DNA from: Branchipolynoe longqiensis
Taxonomy: Eukaryota > Annelida > Polychaeta > Phyllodocida > Polynoidae
Assembly (NCBI GenBank): GCA_030323885.1
Contig: CM059190.1
Coordinates: forward strand, 106,061,856-106,125,855
Direction: 5' to 3'
Length of the DNA: 64,000 bases
The notes below the pieces were generated by a model. It was not told where the DNA came from and did no database searches. It saw nothing but the letters and a program-made list of their open reading frames with translations. Below are positions 11,175-21,490 of this stretch, in pieces. Made by a program: the position numbers and the translations under genes. How positions within the stretch are numbered: position 1 is the first letter of the stretch; every line of letters starts with the position of its first letter.

Positions 11175-11449
11175 AAGTTCAAGTGTGTGAACCCCGGGGA
11201 GTGTGGGGGTGGTGGGGTGGAGGTCAGCCACCTGAGCGTCTGGGGCCCTGCCAGGTCATGTGACTCGACACCACCCCAATTACTCTAAAATTACAAAAGT
11301 GGTGCCGTGTTATGATATTGTCATGGGAGGGTGTGTGTGTGTCGGGGGAGGGGGGTCACAAATGGTGGAAAAACTGGAGGGGGGGGGGGCTATCAGTGTC
11401 CTACCTGTACACGTGATATTTCACCGGGGGTTGGGGGCACCTCAAAGCA

Positions 11450-11690
11450 CTAGCTAATCTTTCCGATAAGCAGCAAGGGGGTCTTTTATATGCACTTTCC
11501 CATAGACAGGACAACACATACCACAGCCTTTGATGAACCATTTGTGGACAACTGGTTGGAACGGAAAATAGCCCAAACTGTAAATGTGTCCACTGCGCAG
11601 GATTGATCGGATGATCCACACTTTCACAGGTCGACACTCTACCGCCTGAGCTACGTCCCGCTCCCTTAAGCGCACACTGACGCCACACAC
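11450..11690 (-). repeat. SINE-C, reverse, 3' end missing
   Basis: Reads in reverse from GATAAGCAGCAAGGGGGTCT through the body to GCCTGAGCTACGTCCCGCTC. About 100 bp of the 3' part is absent. Confidence 0.85.
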
Positions 11691-11734
11691 AAACATAGAC
11701 AGTTACGCACACAAACATAAACACAGAAATGTGT

Positions 11735-11741
11735 GTGTGAG

Positions 11742-11773
<32 letters not shown>

Positions 11774-11779
11774 ACACAC

Positions 11780-11815
<36 letters not shown>

Positions 11816-11822
11816 GCACACA
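11735..11822. repeat. (CA)n microsatellite with CATACA variants
   Basis: Runs of ACACAC pass into ACACATACACAT periodic blocks. Confidence 0.95.
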
Positions 11823-12331
11823 GCCCCAGACAGGTTCTAATTAAGCCTCTACTGAAGATTTCAGCTCAGTGGCTTGTTTCACATGGCCTAAGTTGTTCAG
11901 CCATGTTAATGTTTAATGCGCCTCCTGCACCGGCCGCCAGGGGGCGTCATGGTAACAGCAGCCGATCACGTGACACCCGGCGTCCCGTGCGGCGTGTCTG
12001 CTCACCGGTACCCCAGCGGCAGTACATGCATTTAGTGCGCGCACCGCGCTGCCTGTACCCTTCGTATGGAACTAGTGCCGCATGCGGGAAACTGCTTTTT
12101 AAGCACAGACTCGTGTCAATATGCACTTTTTTTTTTTCACTTTAGCACAAAATCACACAAGCATACTTTTGACACATTTCATGGGATAGATTAAATTCTT
12201 ACTTCATCTTCCGAATACCGGAAGTATCCGGGGAGGTATTCGCATTCGTAGATTCGTAAGAATTTCAGTAATACTTCAACTTACAAGTTAGTCTAGTATA
12301 ACTATCATATACATGTAGTATCGCTAACATA
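11823..12331. other. CpG-rich patch, then AT-rich, no gene
   Basis: 11920-12090 is GC- and CpG-rich but has no convincing frame. 12135-12200 repeats the unnamed element seen at 7583-7650. Confidence 0.4.
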
Positions 12332-12694
12332 CTTAAAGCATCAAAATCACAAATATTTAAAACCAAAATAATTATCTATATTTTTACTATGCATAAGTAA
12401 CTTAGATACCTTTGCACTTATGGAACATTTGTAGCAACGTAGAAGGGAATATTGAGGCAATTTAATAGAACCTGTTACTGCAGAAGCCAATAGTGTCAGA
12501 GTTTTGGCATGCTTGCCAAAATTAATGTCGCTTGTTTGCATTTCAAATACCTCAAAAGTTAGCTATTTAAAATAAAAGTTACTTCAAACTAAAGTAAGGT
12601 TGATTAGATTATAACGAACAACCTCATATGTTTATATTTAGCTCAGAAAATGATAGAAACTCTTAATCTAAACCATCGGACTATGCAACTTAAC
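12332..12694 (-). mobile_element. MITE-1, reverse copy
   Basis: The right end ACCATCGGACTATGCAACTT is intact. The left end (CTTAAAGCATCAAAATCAC) has lost most of its terminal repeat. The interior matches 3575-3916 in reverse (TAATAGAACCTGTTACTGCA). Confidence 0.75.
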
Positions 12695-12770
12695 ATATAG
12701 AGACAACAATAACTACTAGCCTTGCTACTTCAAAACAAACAAAAATTAATTATCACGTGGAAACCAAATC

Positions 12771-13212
12771 CAGTATAACCCCGTTAAACCAAACTTGAAG
12801 GGACCCTAGAAATTTGTTTGGATTAACTGATCATTGGTTTAACCGAGCTTTGGCTTTGACTTTGAGTAAGCGTGTATTGCACATGTAATATACAATGTAT
12901 GTGGACACATTGATTATAGTTTTTTTTTTATGTATGTACAGTATAACCCTGTTAAACCAAGGTCGGTTAAACCAAACGATCGGTTAATACTACCATTTAT
13001 CATATAAAAAAAGTCAGTGGGGTCTCAGATGACCTTATAACCACATGAAAGTTTGGTTTAACCATACCGGAGTGGCCTGGGGTCCGCCAATTCTGTTTGG
13101 ATTAACCAATAATTTGGATTAACCGACTTTGATTTAACCAACTTTTTTATATGATAAATGGTAGTATTTTGCCGGGTCGCCGAAAAAAGTTTGGTTTAAC
13201 GGGGTTATACTG
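12771..13212 (-). mobile_element. MITE-2, compound pogo-like element
   Basis: Starts CAGTATAACCCCGTTAAACC and ends GTTTAACGGGGTTATACTG. A third terminal-type repeat lies inside at 12939 (CAGTATAACCCTGTTAAACC). CAGT...ACTG ends are typical of pogo/Tigger elements. The same three-repeat structure occurs in reverse at 30617-31115. No transposase frame is present. Confidence 0.75.
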
Positions 13213-13224
13213 CAGGTGGTGACC

Positions 13225-13560
13225 AGACGGGATGGCCGAATGAGTTAGAGCGTCCGTCTCCCCTCTTGGTAGGTCGTGGGTTCGAACCCTGGTCGAGTCA
13301 TACCAATGACTTAAAAATTTATACTTGTCGCTTCCTAGACTGGCACTTGGCATTAATAGGATAGGACAAGAACTAGTCGGCTCCGTGTCAGGATAATGGG
13401 ACTGAGTGGGATATCAGGTCATGTGCTGGTGGCCTGATCTTCCAGTGGGGCAGCACTATAAAGTCGCCATATGTGCGCACTGTCACAAGTCGGTACCCAT
13501 CCTGATTTGACCTTAGATGTTGCTAGGATGTAAAACCACAACAAACAAACAAACTGTAGG
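13225..13560 (+). repeat. SINE-A, second head type
   Basis: The head reads GGGATGGCCGAATGAGTTAG and CGTGGGTTCGAACCC, unlike the 9675 copy. Body and tail (GATGTTGCTAGGATGTAAA, then ACAAACAAACAAAC) are the standard ones. Confidence 0.85.
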
Positions 13561-13715
13561 TGCTAACCAGTTTCCGAGACCCGCCTCCAATATGGCGGCT
13601 TCGTGCCACGAGCCCATCACTTGATTGTTTCATCTTGATAAGCTTGGGGTGATACGGCTACATTGTCTGGCTGCAGACTGATCACAGAAGCACTCCTGAG
13701 GTGATTCTTGGGGGT

Positions 13716-13785
13716 TTTACACCCCAGCAACATCTTATGTCATATCCTGATATGACCTTAGATGTTGCCAGGACGTAAAATTCCA
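13716..13785. repeat. Two SINE-A tails joined as a hairpin
   Basis: TTTTACACCCCAGCAACATC...GTCATATC is followed by GATATGACCTTAGATGTTGC and CAGGACGTAAAA. This is an almost perfect inverted repeat of the SINE-A 3' end with a very short loop. Confidence 0.75.
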
Positions 13786-13834
13786 ACAACGACCAATCTT
13801 ATGTACTCATAGCGAGTACCGGTGTGTTACATTG

Positions 13835-13990
13835 TGCACTAATGGCGGCTTTATAGTGCTACCCCACTGGGATGACACATTATTGATATCCCACTCAATC
13901 GTAGTACCCTGATACCGTGCTAACCAGTCCTTCCTCTATCCTAGTAATGCCGAGCGCCAGGGTAGGTAGTGGCAAGTATCCATTTTGTAC
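13835..13990 (-). repeat. SINE-A body fragment, reverse
   Basis: TTTATAGTGCTACCCCACTG, ATCCCACTCAATCGTAGTAC and AATGCCGAGCGCCAGG are SINE-A body blocks in reverse. Confidence 0.7.
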
Positions 13991-14094
13991 GTCTTGGTTT
14001 GTACTCAGATGGGGATCGTAACGTTCTGTAATTAGAGGCTTTCTGATGCATGATGATGTGTTGGAAATGTTATGGTGGTGCTCATCTGTTTACA

Positions 14095-14215
14095 TGCCCT
14101 ACACACGCGCACACACATCGACATAGTGCACACACATGCACATCGTCCGCACACATGCACATAGTGCACACACATGCACATAGTGCACACACAACACAAA
14201 TCACTCAGATGCACA
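14095..14215. repeat. CA-rich imperfect tandem repeat
   Basis: Units of CACATAGTGCACACACATG repeat irregularly. Confidence 0.8.
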
Positions 14216-14221
14216 CATGCA

Positions 14222-14512
14222 AACACCCCTTTCCTTTCCCATCCACACCCTCCCCTTCCCTCCCCTCCCCTTCCCTCCCCTCCCATCCTCCCCCCCCCCC
14301 CTCCTCCTCCTCCTCCTCCTCCTCCTCCTCCTCCTCCTCCTCCTCCTCCCCTCCTCCTCTCCTCCCTCCTCCTCCCTCCTCCTCCTCCTCCTCCTCCTCC
14401 TCCTCCTCCTCCTCCTCCTCCTCCTCCTCCTCCCCCTCCTCCCCCCGGCACTCCCCCTCCCCCTCCCCCTCCCCCTCCCTCCCCCCCCCCTCCCCTCCCG
14501 TCCCCTCTCATG
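14222..14512. repeat. 290-bp polypyrimidine tract with (TCC)n
   Basis: Almost only C and T: CCCTTCC blocks, then about 150 bp of TCC repeats, then CCCCCT blocks. The long poly-Pro/Ser/Leu frames and poly-Gly frame here are artefacts of the repeat. Mirror symmetry makes triplex (H-DNA) formation plausible. Confidence 0.95.
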
Positions 14513-14899
14513 TCGTCGTACTACAATTAGACTTTCTGGCGGTTCGGTGGGTCTGCCTTGAGTGTGGGTGGGAGGATCAGGTGGGGGGGGGGGGGGGTTA
14601 CCACCGCCATGATTTCATCGCCCATTGTGTCTCTGCATGCAATGCGCGCATGGCACCCAGGGGTTGCCATGGACCTAACAATTTATTACACATGAGTTGT
14701 TTTCACCGCAAAAGAAGCACATTTTAAATATATTTTCATCAATACTTACCGAACGGATAACCTCTTAGATGTTGCTAGGACGTAAAACCCAAACATTAAT
14801 ATTTTAAAATTTGACCTATATATTTGATTATTTGTGGTGTGTGACTAAAGGTCCTTATGTTTTATTATCCATATTACTATTGTCAACCGGGGTGGGTGA
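14513..14899. other. No gene; G-run and SINE-A tail trace
   Basis: A G-run lies near 14582-14597. CCTCTTAGATGTTGCTAGGACG at about 14759-14780 is a SINE-A tail remnant. Confidence 0.5.
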
Positions 14900-15640
14900 T
14901 GAAAATTGGAAATATTTACCCTATGGCAGTATTCAAACCCACACTCTTACGTACCAGATGGGGAACGAGCTACTGGTGGCTCATCCATTCTGGTGCGTGA
15001 AGACGCGGTACACACCCCCATCACCTTAAATACAACTTTTCAAGCAATAGCCATTCGAATTAGCCTAGATAAAACCATCACAATATGCTCCTATTAGTCC
15101 TAACTCCATATTTTCAATACAAGATTTAGACAATTTAACTGATCAGTTGCCTTCCCCCTACATTTTAATGGGTGGACTTCAATGCACACAACCCCTGTGG
15201 GGTAGTGCAAAAACAAACATCAAGGGATGGGGAGTTGAGAATTTCTTAAACAATCGCGTTTTAAGCTTACTGAATGATGGATCCCATACTTGTGTTCATC
15301 CTGGGTATGGGACCTCCTCTGCAATCGACCTCACTATTTTGCAACCGGGTCTCCTCCTGGACTTCTCTTGGAGAGTCTGGGATGACATTTGTGGAAGTGA
15401 CCATTTCCCTATCGTGATTACGACCAAGGGACCAGCTCGGAACTGGAAGGAACCGAGCTGGCGGCTGAACAAAGCCGACTACTCTGTTCCAGTCACTCGG
15501 TCATGAGAGGTTCGCAGGAGTAGCCTGCAATGATCCTGTTGCAATGAAAACTTTCGCAGAGATCTTTGGATCGATTGCAGAGGTAACCATTCCGAAGACC
15601 TCTGCATTTCCAAAACGTATAACAAATCATCACGTGACCT
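14900..15640 (+). pseudogene. LINE endonuclease fragment, broken
   Basis: The conceptual peptide runs in pieces through several frames. The first part carries GGSSILVREDAVHTPITLN and LQAIAIRISLD-type residues; the longest frame (15147-15506) has NNRVLSLLNDGSHT, HPGYGTSSAIDLTI and CGSDHFPIV. These fit the apurinic-type endonuclease domain of jockey/I-like LINEs, where SAIDL and SDHxP are the conserved late motifs. The usual GDFNAHN motif is disrupted by a one-base insertion near 15172, later compensated. In-frame stops precede 15147, and further coding (LNKAD, then KTFAEIFGSIAEVTIPK) continues in another frame to about 15635. The reverse transcriptase is absent; SINE-A follows. Clearly dead. 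Confidence 0.75.
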
Positions 15641-15975
15641 ACCGGGCGCAGTGGAGTGAATCGATACAGCGCGGGCCTCGCGTGCGGGAGATTGGGAGTT
15701 CGATTCCCGGTCGAGTCACACAAATGACTTATAAAATTGATACTTGTCGCTTCCTAGCCTGGCTCTCGGCATTGATAGGATATGACAACGACTGGTTAGC
15801 TCAGTGTCAGGATAATGTGACTGAGTGGGATATCGGGTCATGGTGCCAGCGCCCTGATTTCCCAGTGGGGCAGCACTATTAAATCGCCATGAATGCACAC
15901 TGTCACAAGTCGGTACCCATCCTGATATGACCATAGATGTTGCCAGAACGGTAACCTCCTACAACCAACCAACCA
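15640..15975 (+). repeat. SINE-A, full length, third head variant
   Basis: The head reads CCGGGCGCAGTGGAGTGAAT with B box GGGAGTTCGATTCCCGG. Body and tail are standard. It lies directly after the truncated LINE. Confidence 0.85.
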
Positions 15976-16338
15976 ATCATGTGACCGACTCAAGTAAGCC
16001 GCCTCCTTCGAATAATGGCGGGGCGCCAGGGTTGTGATTGGCAACTGACCAGTTTACCCCGCCACTGAGGGTCTGGCCTTTCAGCATGCAGATAAATAAT
16101 TTTGTTAAAGATGTTTTTAACTAACAGTCTTTAAATGTGTTATCGCTTTGTTTCCAGAGAGTTACGGTTGTTGTTCGAATTGCCTATGGCGGTGAACAAA
16201 GGAATTGTTTTGCAAAAATATATTTTTTAAATGAAAGGTTAGTTTGTGCCCTAGTTCATGTTTACCGTATTCCTTTGATTAGTACCGTGGGATGATTTAT
16301 TCTGGGATGCTGTAAAAAGAGTCGGGTGCAGCGTCTAA
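15976..16338. other. No gene seen
   Basis: Unassigned sequence between SINE-A and MITE-6. Confidence 0.4.
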
Positions 16339-16581
16339 TGCCTGGTACACACCTACCGTATAGGATTCACGCACTAAAACTCGCGACCCGACCCGCTTAA
16401 AACTGAAAACGGGCGATTCATTTTTCGAATCGCAATCGTAATCGGCCGGTTTTAGCCCTAAAACTGAGGTTTTATGCGCGAATCGCAATCGCTAGGTGTG
16501 CGCTTTTTGTGTGCGAAACGGGCAGTTTTAGATCGTATACGGTAGGTGGTGTGCGCACAAACGGTAGGTGTGTACTAGGCA
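16339..16581. mobile_element. MITE-6 relative, 243 bp
   Basis: The ends TGCCTGGTACACACCTACCG and CGGTAGGTGTGTACTAGGCA are inverted. The interior has CGAATCG words and AAACTGA/TTTTAG blocks as in the 6751 copy. TA follows the right end; the left flank is AA. Confidence 0.75.
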
Positions 16582-16649
16582 TAATGAAAGCATCAAGCTT
16601 TTTCAAAACCAAAACAAGCATCTAGGTTTGATTCTACATATTTAACTTC

Positions 16650-16700
16650 CATCCTCGTATGACCTTAGATATTGCCAGGACGTAACCCTCCAACAACCAA
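16650..16700 (+). repeat. SINE-A tail fragment
   Basis: TATGACCTTAGATATTGCCA then GGACGTAACCCTCCAACAAC. Confidence 0.7.
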
Positions 16701-16715
16701 CCAACATTTTAAACT

Positions 16716-16855
16716 TAGAATTTAGATACTGATGCACTTATTAAGCATGTGTTGCCACGTAGAAGGGAATACTGAGGCAATTGAATAAAACTTGTTACTG
16801 CTAAAACCTATGGTGTCAGAGTTTTGGCATGCTTGCCAAAAGTAATTTGACATTT
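16716..16855 (-). mobile_element. MITE-1 fragment
   Basis: TTAGATACTGATGCACTTAT, GTAGAAGGGAATACTGAGGC and GGTGTCAGAGTTTTGGCATG are MITE-1 interior blocks in reverse. Both ends are missing; another element abuts on the right. Confidence 0.7.
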
Positions 16856-16856
16856 A

Positions 16857-17218
16857 AGCGGCTGTCACACCTCGCCGAATTGGGGAAACGGAAAGAAACC
16901 AAACAAAGTCTGTTGCATATCCGGCAAAGTCTGGTTTGTGTCCATTGATATCCGGCCTGATCCGTTAGAAGTTTTGAACATGCACAAAACTTGGAACGGA
17001 TGCTGCCAGATTGACGCCTACGTTTCTTGTCTGGTTTGAGTCCGTTTAGTCTGCTTATCGTCTGTTGGCTATCCGTTCATGACCGTTTCATGTCCATTTG
17101 TCTGGTGTCCTTTGAACTGATGTCGCAACATTTTGACATATTTTAATACATTTTGATACTAACACGACCGGACTAGACAATTTTGTCCATTGCTCAATCC
17201 GGTTAGGTTTGACAGCCA
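16857..17218. mobile_element. MITE-5 relative, 362 bp
   Basis: The left end GCTGTCACACCTCGCCGAAT is matched in reverse by TTAGGTTTGACAGCC at the right. The interior contains CCGGAC/GTCCG-like words as in 6300-6694 but is less GC-rich. Confidence 0.6.
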
Positions 17219-17680
17219 CTTTCTGCATTTCAAATATCTCAAAATTTAGCCATTTTGAATCAAAATAATTTTAGATTTTTTATCTGCCTGTTTTTTTTCT
17301 TTCGGATACCGTAAAGATTTGCCACCACTCCGGCTTCTCCCGTCACTGTAGAAGTCCCAAAACTTCATAAAATATTTTTCTCTTTTTTTTGTCAGGTCAC
17401 TCTCATCTATGATATATATATCAGTATCTAATATAGATCAGTGTTTTGGTTTAGAAAATGCGATGCTGTTATGGGATTGTGCAGCTTTTATTCCAGCTCA
17501 TGGTGTTGCGGGCGTTCCACCGATCACACTGTTGTTCTATATTGCGTCACACTTCTGATGATCTGATGTTTACATTTAGAAACTTCAGTTTGAAGTGGTA
17601 GGATTCCCTGCTTGAGTACCTAAACCAAAATAAAAGTGTTTTATATATAGACTGCTCTAGATATTAAAAAAAAAGAATTA
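17219..17680. other. MITE-1 traces, no gene
   Basis: 17220-17270 (CATTTCAAATATCTCAAAAT) and 17405-17490 (ATCAGTATCTAATATAGATC, GGGATTGTGCAGCTTTT) are blurred MITE-1 parts. Confidence 0.4.
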
Positions 17681-17852
17681 CAGTAAAGCCTCTCTAAATC
17701 GCCCGATCTTGGGACTGACTCTAAGTGGTCCATTTCGGGCGGTGGTCGGTTTAGGGAGTTAGAATATGGTTACAGTGGTTTTGTTGGGATCCCAATAAAG
17801 CGATTGACATAGGGGAGTGGTCGATCTGTGGTCGGTTAGAGAGGTTTTACTG
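17681..17852. mobile_element. MITE-3, 172 bp, TA target
   Basis: Starts CAGTAAAGCCTCTCTAAATC and ends GGTTAGAGAGGTTTTACTG, flanked by TA on both sides. Ends and target fit Tc1/mariner-group pogo/Tigger elements. Non-coding. A sister copy is at 39492-39652. Confidence 0.8.
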
Positions 17853-18031
17853 TAATAGGTCATCAACTGTTTCTGGTTAAATGCATACAACACAATGGTA
17901 GGTCAGTGTTGAAATTATGCGGCGGGGGGCAGGGGGGGGGGGGTTCTGTAAGCTTAATTTAATGCTGATATCGCCCCTAGATAAATCCTCGGTGCGAATG
18001 AAGATAGGCGGGCGTCCGTTAGGGACGAACG

Positions 18032-18210
18032 AGGCCGGTGGTGGCGCCACCGGTCCTGGTCATGGTGGGCAGGATGCACAGAGTAGGAAATGGGTAGATA
18101 TAATAACATTAATAATAATGAAATTCCTTTCCGCGCCTTTTTACTCGCATAATCCGGCGCCACTGGTCCGAATCATGGTGGTCAGGATGCACAGAGTCGG
18201 AGATGGGTAG

Positions 18211-18289
<79 letters not shown>

Positions 18290-18310
18290 AATTCCCTTCC
18301 GCGCCTTTAT
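18032..18310. repeat. Tandem duplication carrying (AAT)n
   Basis: The block GGTCATGGTGG...CAGGATGCACAGAGT, GGAAATGGGTAGATA, (ATA)n, ATGAAATTCCTTTCCGCGCC occurs twice about 120 bp apart. The second copy holds about 75 bp of pure AAT at 18211-18287. A single relative lies at about 8700-8800. Confidence 0.8.
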
Positions 18311-18584
18311 GTGTATTATAATGTATTATAATAATATAAAAAGAACGAAGCGTAACCCATTGTTAAATATATTATATATATTGTTTATTATACTATCGAT
18401 TGTATGTATTCGGAGTCGCGCGCCCACCTTGGTACAGAGCACGCGAATGGGGCGCCACCTGCGTGATGCGGAATTAACCAAAATCATTGTCACTTCGATT
18501 ACAATTTTCTTTACATTTGTCTAACCTTATTGTCTAGTGGATTTATACATCACACAATATATATAATTTTTAGATATTGTATGT

Positions 18585-18764
18585 GGGAAGGTCGGGAGTT
18601 TGAAACCTCAACGAGTCAAACCAATGACTTATAGTTATAGAATTGATACTTGGTGGCGCTCGGCATTACTAGGATAGAGCGAGGACTGGTTAGATCAGCA
18701 TCAGGATAATGTGACTGAGTCGGAAATCGGGTTATAGTGCTGGTGGCAGTACCCATCCTGATAT
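18585..18764 (+). repeat. SINE-A, head and tail truncated
   Basis: GGTCGGGAGTTTGAAACCTC, CCAATGACTTATAG and GGATAATGTGACTGAGT are present. It ends at GTACCCATCCTGATATTG, where a reverse copy begins. Confidence 0.75.
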
Positions 18765-18767
18765 TGC

Positions 18768-19140
18768 TTGTTTGAGTTTTATGTCCTGGCAACATCTATG
18801 GTCATAGCAGGGCTGGTACCGCCTTGTGACAGTACACACTCATGGCCACTTTATAGTGCTGCCCCACTGGGAGACCATGCCACCAGCATCATAACCTGAT
18901 ATCCTACTCAGTCAAATTATCCTGACACTGAGCCAACCAGTCCTTGTCCTATCCTAATAATGCCTAGCGCTTGGCTAGGAAGCGACAAGTATAAATTTTG
19001 AAGTCATTGTTTTGACTCGACCAGGGTTCGAATCCCATGATCTACCAAAATGGGAGAAGGACGCTCAACTCATTCTGCCATTCCGCCTGGTCCCGCATCC
19101 CGATATGATGCTGGATGTTGCCAGGATGGAAACCTCAATA
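18768..19140 (-). repeat. SINE-A reverse, second head type, plus stray tail
   Basis: Runs from the reversed tail (TTTATGTCCTGGCAACATCT) to the reversed head (GGTTCGAATCCCATGATC, ATTCTGCCATTCC). A forward tail piece (GATGTTGCCAGGATGG, then AACAAACAAC) directly follows. Confidence 0.8.
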
Positions 19141-19224
19141 AACAAACAACAGCATTCCTCTGCTCTGACACTAGTGAGAGTTTGTGCATGTGTGAGTGTG
19201 ACCCACTCACTGGCTGCGCATGTG

Positions 19225-20200
19225 CACTGTTACCTGGCCCAGTTACTTGAGGCTTTATGGTATTGCTGTCAGTGTACAAACTGGTACCTGGCCCGGTTAC
19301 TTGAGGCTTTATGGTATTGCGGTCAGTGTACAACTGGTGCCTGCCCGCGGGTACCTGGCCTAGTTACTTGAGGCTTTACGGTAATGTGGTCAGTGTACAA
19401 CTGGTGCCTGGCCCGGTTACTTGAGGCTTTATGGTATTGCGGTCAGTGTACAACTGGTGCCTGCCCGCGGGTACCTGGCCTAGTTACTTGAGGCTTTATG
19501 GTATTGCGGTCAGTGTACAACTGGTGCCTGCCCGTGGGTACCTGGCCTAGTTACTTGAGGCTTTACGGTAATGTGGTCAGTGTACAACTGGTGCCTGGCC
19601 CGGTTACTTGAGGCTTTATGGTATTGCGGTCAGTGTACAACTGGTGCCTGCCCGCGGGTACCTGGTCTAGTTACTTGAGGCTTTACGGTATTGCTGTCAG
19701 TGTACAACTCGTGCCTGGCCCGGTTACTTGAGGCTTTATGGTATTGCGGTCAGTGTACAACTGGTGCCTGCCCGCGGGTACCTGGCCTAGTTACTTGAGG
19801 CTTTACGGTATTGCTGTCAGTGTACAACTGGTGCCTGGCTCGGTTACTTGAGGCTTTATGGTATTGCGGTCAGTGTACAACTGGTGCCTGCCCGCGGGTA
19901 CCTGACCTAGTTACTTGAGGCTTTACGGTAATGTGGTCAGTGTACAACTGGTGCCTGGCCCGGTTACTTGAGGCTTTACCGTATTGACGTCAGTATACAA
20001 TTGGTGCCTGCCCCCTGGTACCTCGCCTGGTTACTTGAGGCTTTACAGTAATGTGGTCAGTGTACAATTGGTGCCCGCCCGCTAGTACCTGTCTCAGTAA
20101 CTTGAGGTTTTACGGTAATGTGGTCAGTGTACAACTGGTGCCTGCCTGCTGGTCTCGGTAACTTGAGGTTTTATGGTATTGCGGTCAGTGTACAACTAAC
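19225..20200. repeat. Minisatellite, 120-bp dimeric units
   Basis: Two related half-units alternate. The 53-bp half has CCTGGCCCGGTTACTTGAGG...GTATTGCGGTCAGTG. The 67-bp half adds CCTGCCCGCGGGTACCTGG. Both share TTACTTGAGGCTTTA and CAGTGTACAACTGGTG. Units decay towards the right end. Confidence 0.9.
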
Positions 20201-20384
20201 TGGTGCCAAGTGACGACAGGTGTGTCCTGCCTGCAGGGTCACCACTCTCAGTACATGGTCACCTGACTCGCCGCAGGTTGTGTCCCAGAATGCCTAGCGC
20301 CTATAAAGCCGCACCTGAGAACATGTCAGCTGTGTTCAACTCTAGCATTATCATTATATTATTAGTAGTAAAATATTACTGCAC

Positions 20385-20690
20385 ACGTTGGCCGATTAAG
20401 TAGTGCACAGGCTTCCCGTGTGGATTGTCCGGAGTCAAACTAATGACTTACAAAATTGATACTTGGCGCTATATGTAACCTGGCGTTTGGCATTAGTAGG
20501 ATATGGCATTGACTGGTTAGCTCACTGCAGTATCAGGATAATGTGACTGGGTGAGAAATTGGGTCATGGTGCTGGCAGCCTGGTCTCCTAGTGTGGGAGG
20601 ACTATAAAGTTGCCATGAGTGTTCGCTGCCAAAAGTTGGGTTACCCATCATGATATGACTTTAGATGTTGCTAGGATGTAATATCTCCAA
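20385..20690 (+). repeat. SINE-A, diverged
   Basis: TTGGCCGATTAAGTAGTGC, ACTAATGACTTACAAAATTG, GGTCATGGTGCTGGCAGCC and TTAGATGTTGCTAGGATG follow SINE-A order. The B box is damaged. Confidence 0.8.
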
Positions 20691-20889
20691 ATCCTTTAGA
20701 ATACAAGTCACTTCAAGCCGAAGTAAATTAAAACAAAATGCTGAACATAATGTTTATAAATAATATGACAGGAACTTAAAACGCATCTGACTGCCACTTT
20801 GACTATTGTGCCACCGGTATTCTGACCCAGTACGACATTTAGTGACTAACTCGAACCTGAGCCATCCCCTGTTTACACTCTCTGAGCAG

Positions 20890-21090
20890 TGCCAGGTGCA
20901 CAGCTCGTGTGTGTGTGGGGGGGGGGGAGATATGGATGTTAGTGTGTGGGGGGGATGTGGGTGTCAGTGTGTGTGTGGGGGGGGGGGATGTGGGTGTCAG
21001 TGTGTGTGGGCGGGGATGTGGGTGTCAGTGTGTGTGTGGGGGGTATGTGGGTGGCAGTGTGGGGGGGGGGGGTGTCAGTGTGTGTGAGGT
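20890..21090. repeat. GT/G-rich imperfect tandem repeat
   Basis: Units of about 30-35 bp: GTGTCAGTGTGTGTG followed by a run of G and ATGTGG. Length changes are mostly in the G-runs. Confidence 0.85.
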
Positions 21091-21097
21091 GGGCGTC

Positions 21098-21360
21098 AGT
21101 TTGTTTGTTGTTTTCCGTCCTAGCAACATCTAAGGTCATATCAGGACAGGTACCGACTTGTGACAGTGCGCACTCATGGCGACTTTAAAGGCCGCCAGCA
21201 CGCTGACCTGATATCCCACTCAGTCACATTAAATATGAGCCAACCAGTCCTCACCCTATCCTAATAATGTCGAGCACCTGGCTAGGAAGCGACAAGTATC
21301 AATTTTGAAGTCATTGGTTTGACTCGACCAGGATTCGAACCCACGATCTACCAACACGGG
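21098..21360 (-). repeat. SINE-A reverse, second head type
   Basis: Starts with the reversed tail (TTTTCCGTCCTAGCAACATC) and ends in the head (CAGGATTCGAACCCACGATC). About 40 bp of body is missing after GGCGACTTTA. Confidence 0.8.
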
Positions 21361-21490
21361 TGTCAGTGTGAGGGGTGTGTGTGTGTGTGTCAGTGTGGGT
21401 GTTTGTCAGTGTGGGTGGGTGGGTTGGTGTTTTGCAAACAAAGGGAACACCGTCTTGAGCAGCGTTCAAACTCACAATTCTTGCCATTCT

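Noticed and set aside
14032..14727. Long Gly-, Pro-, Ser- and Leu-rich frames
   Set aside because: Direct translations of (TCC)n and C-rich tracts in three frames and the opposite strand.
20909..21188. Gly/Cys/Val-rich frames
   Set aside because: Translations of GT/G-rich tandem repeat.
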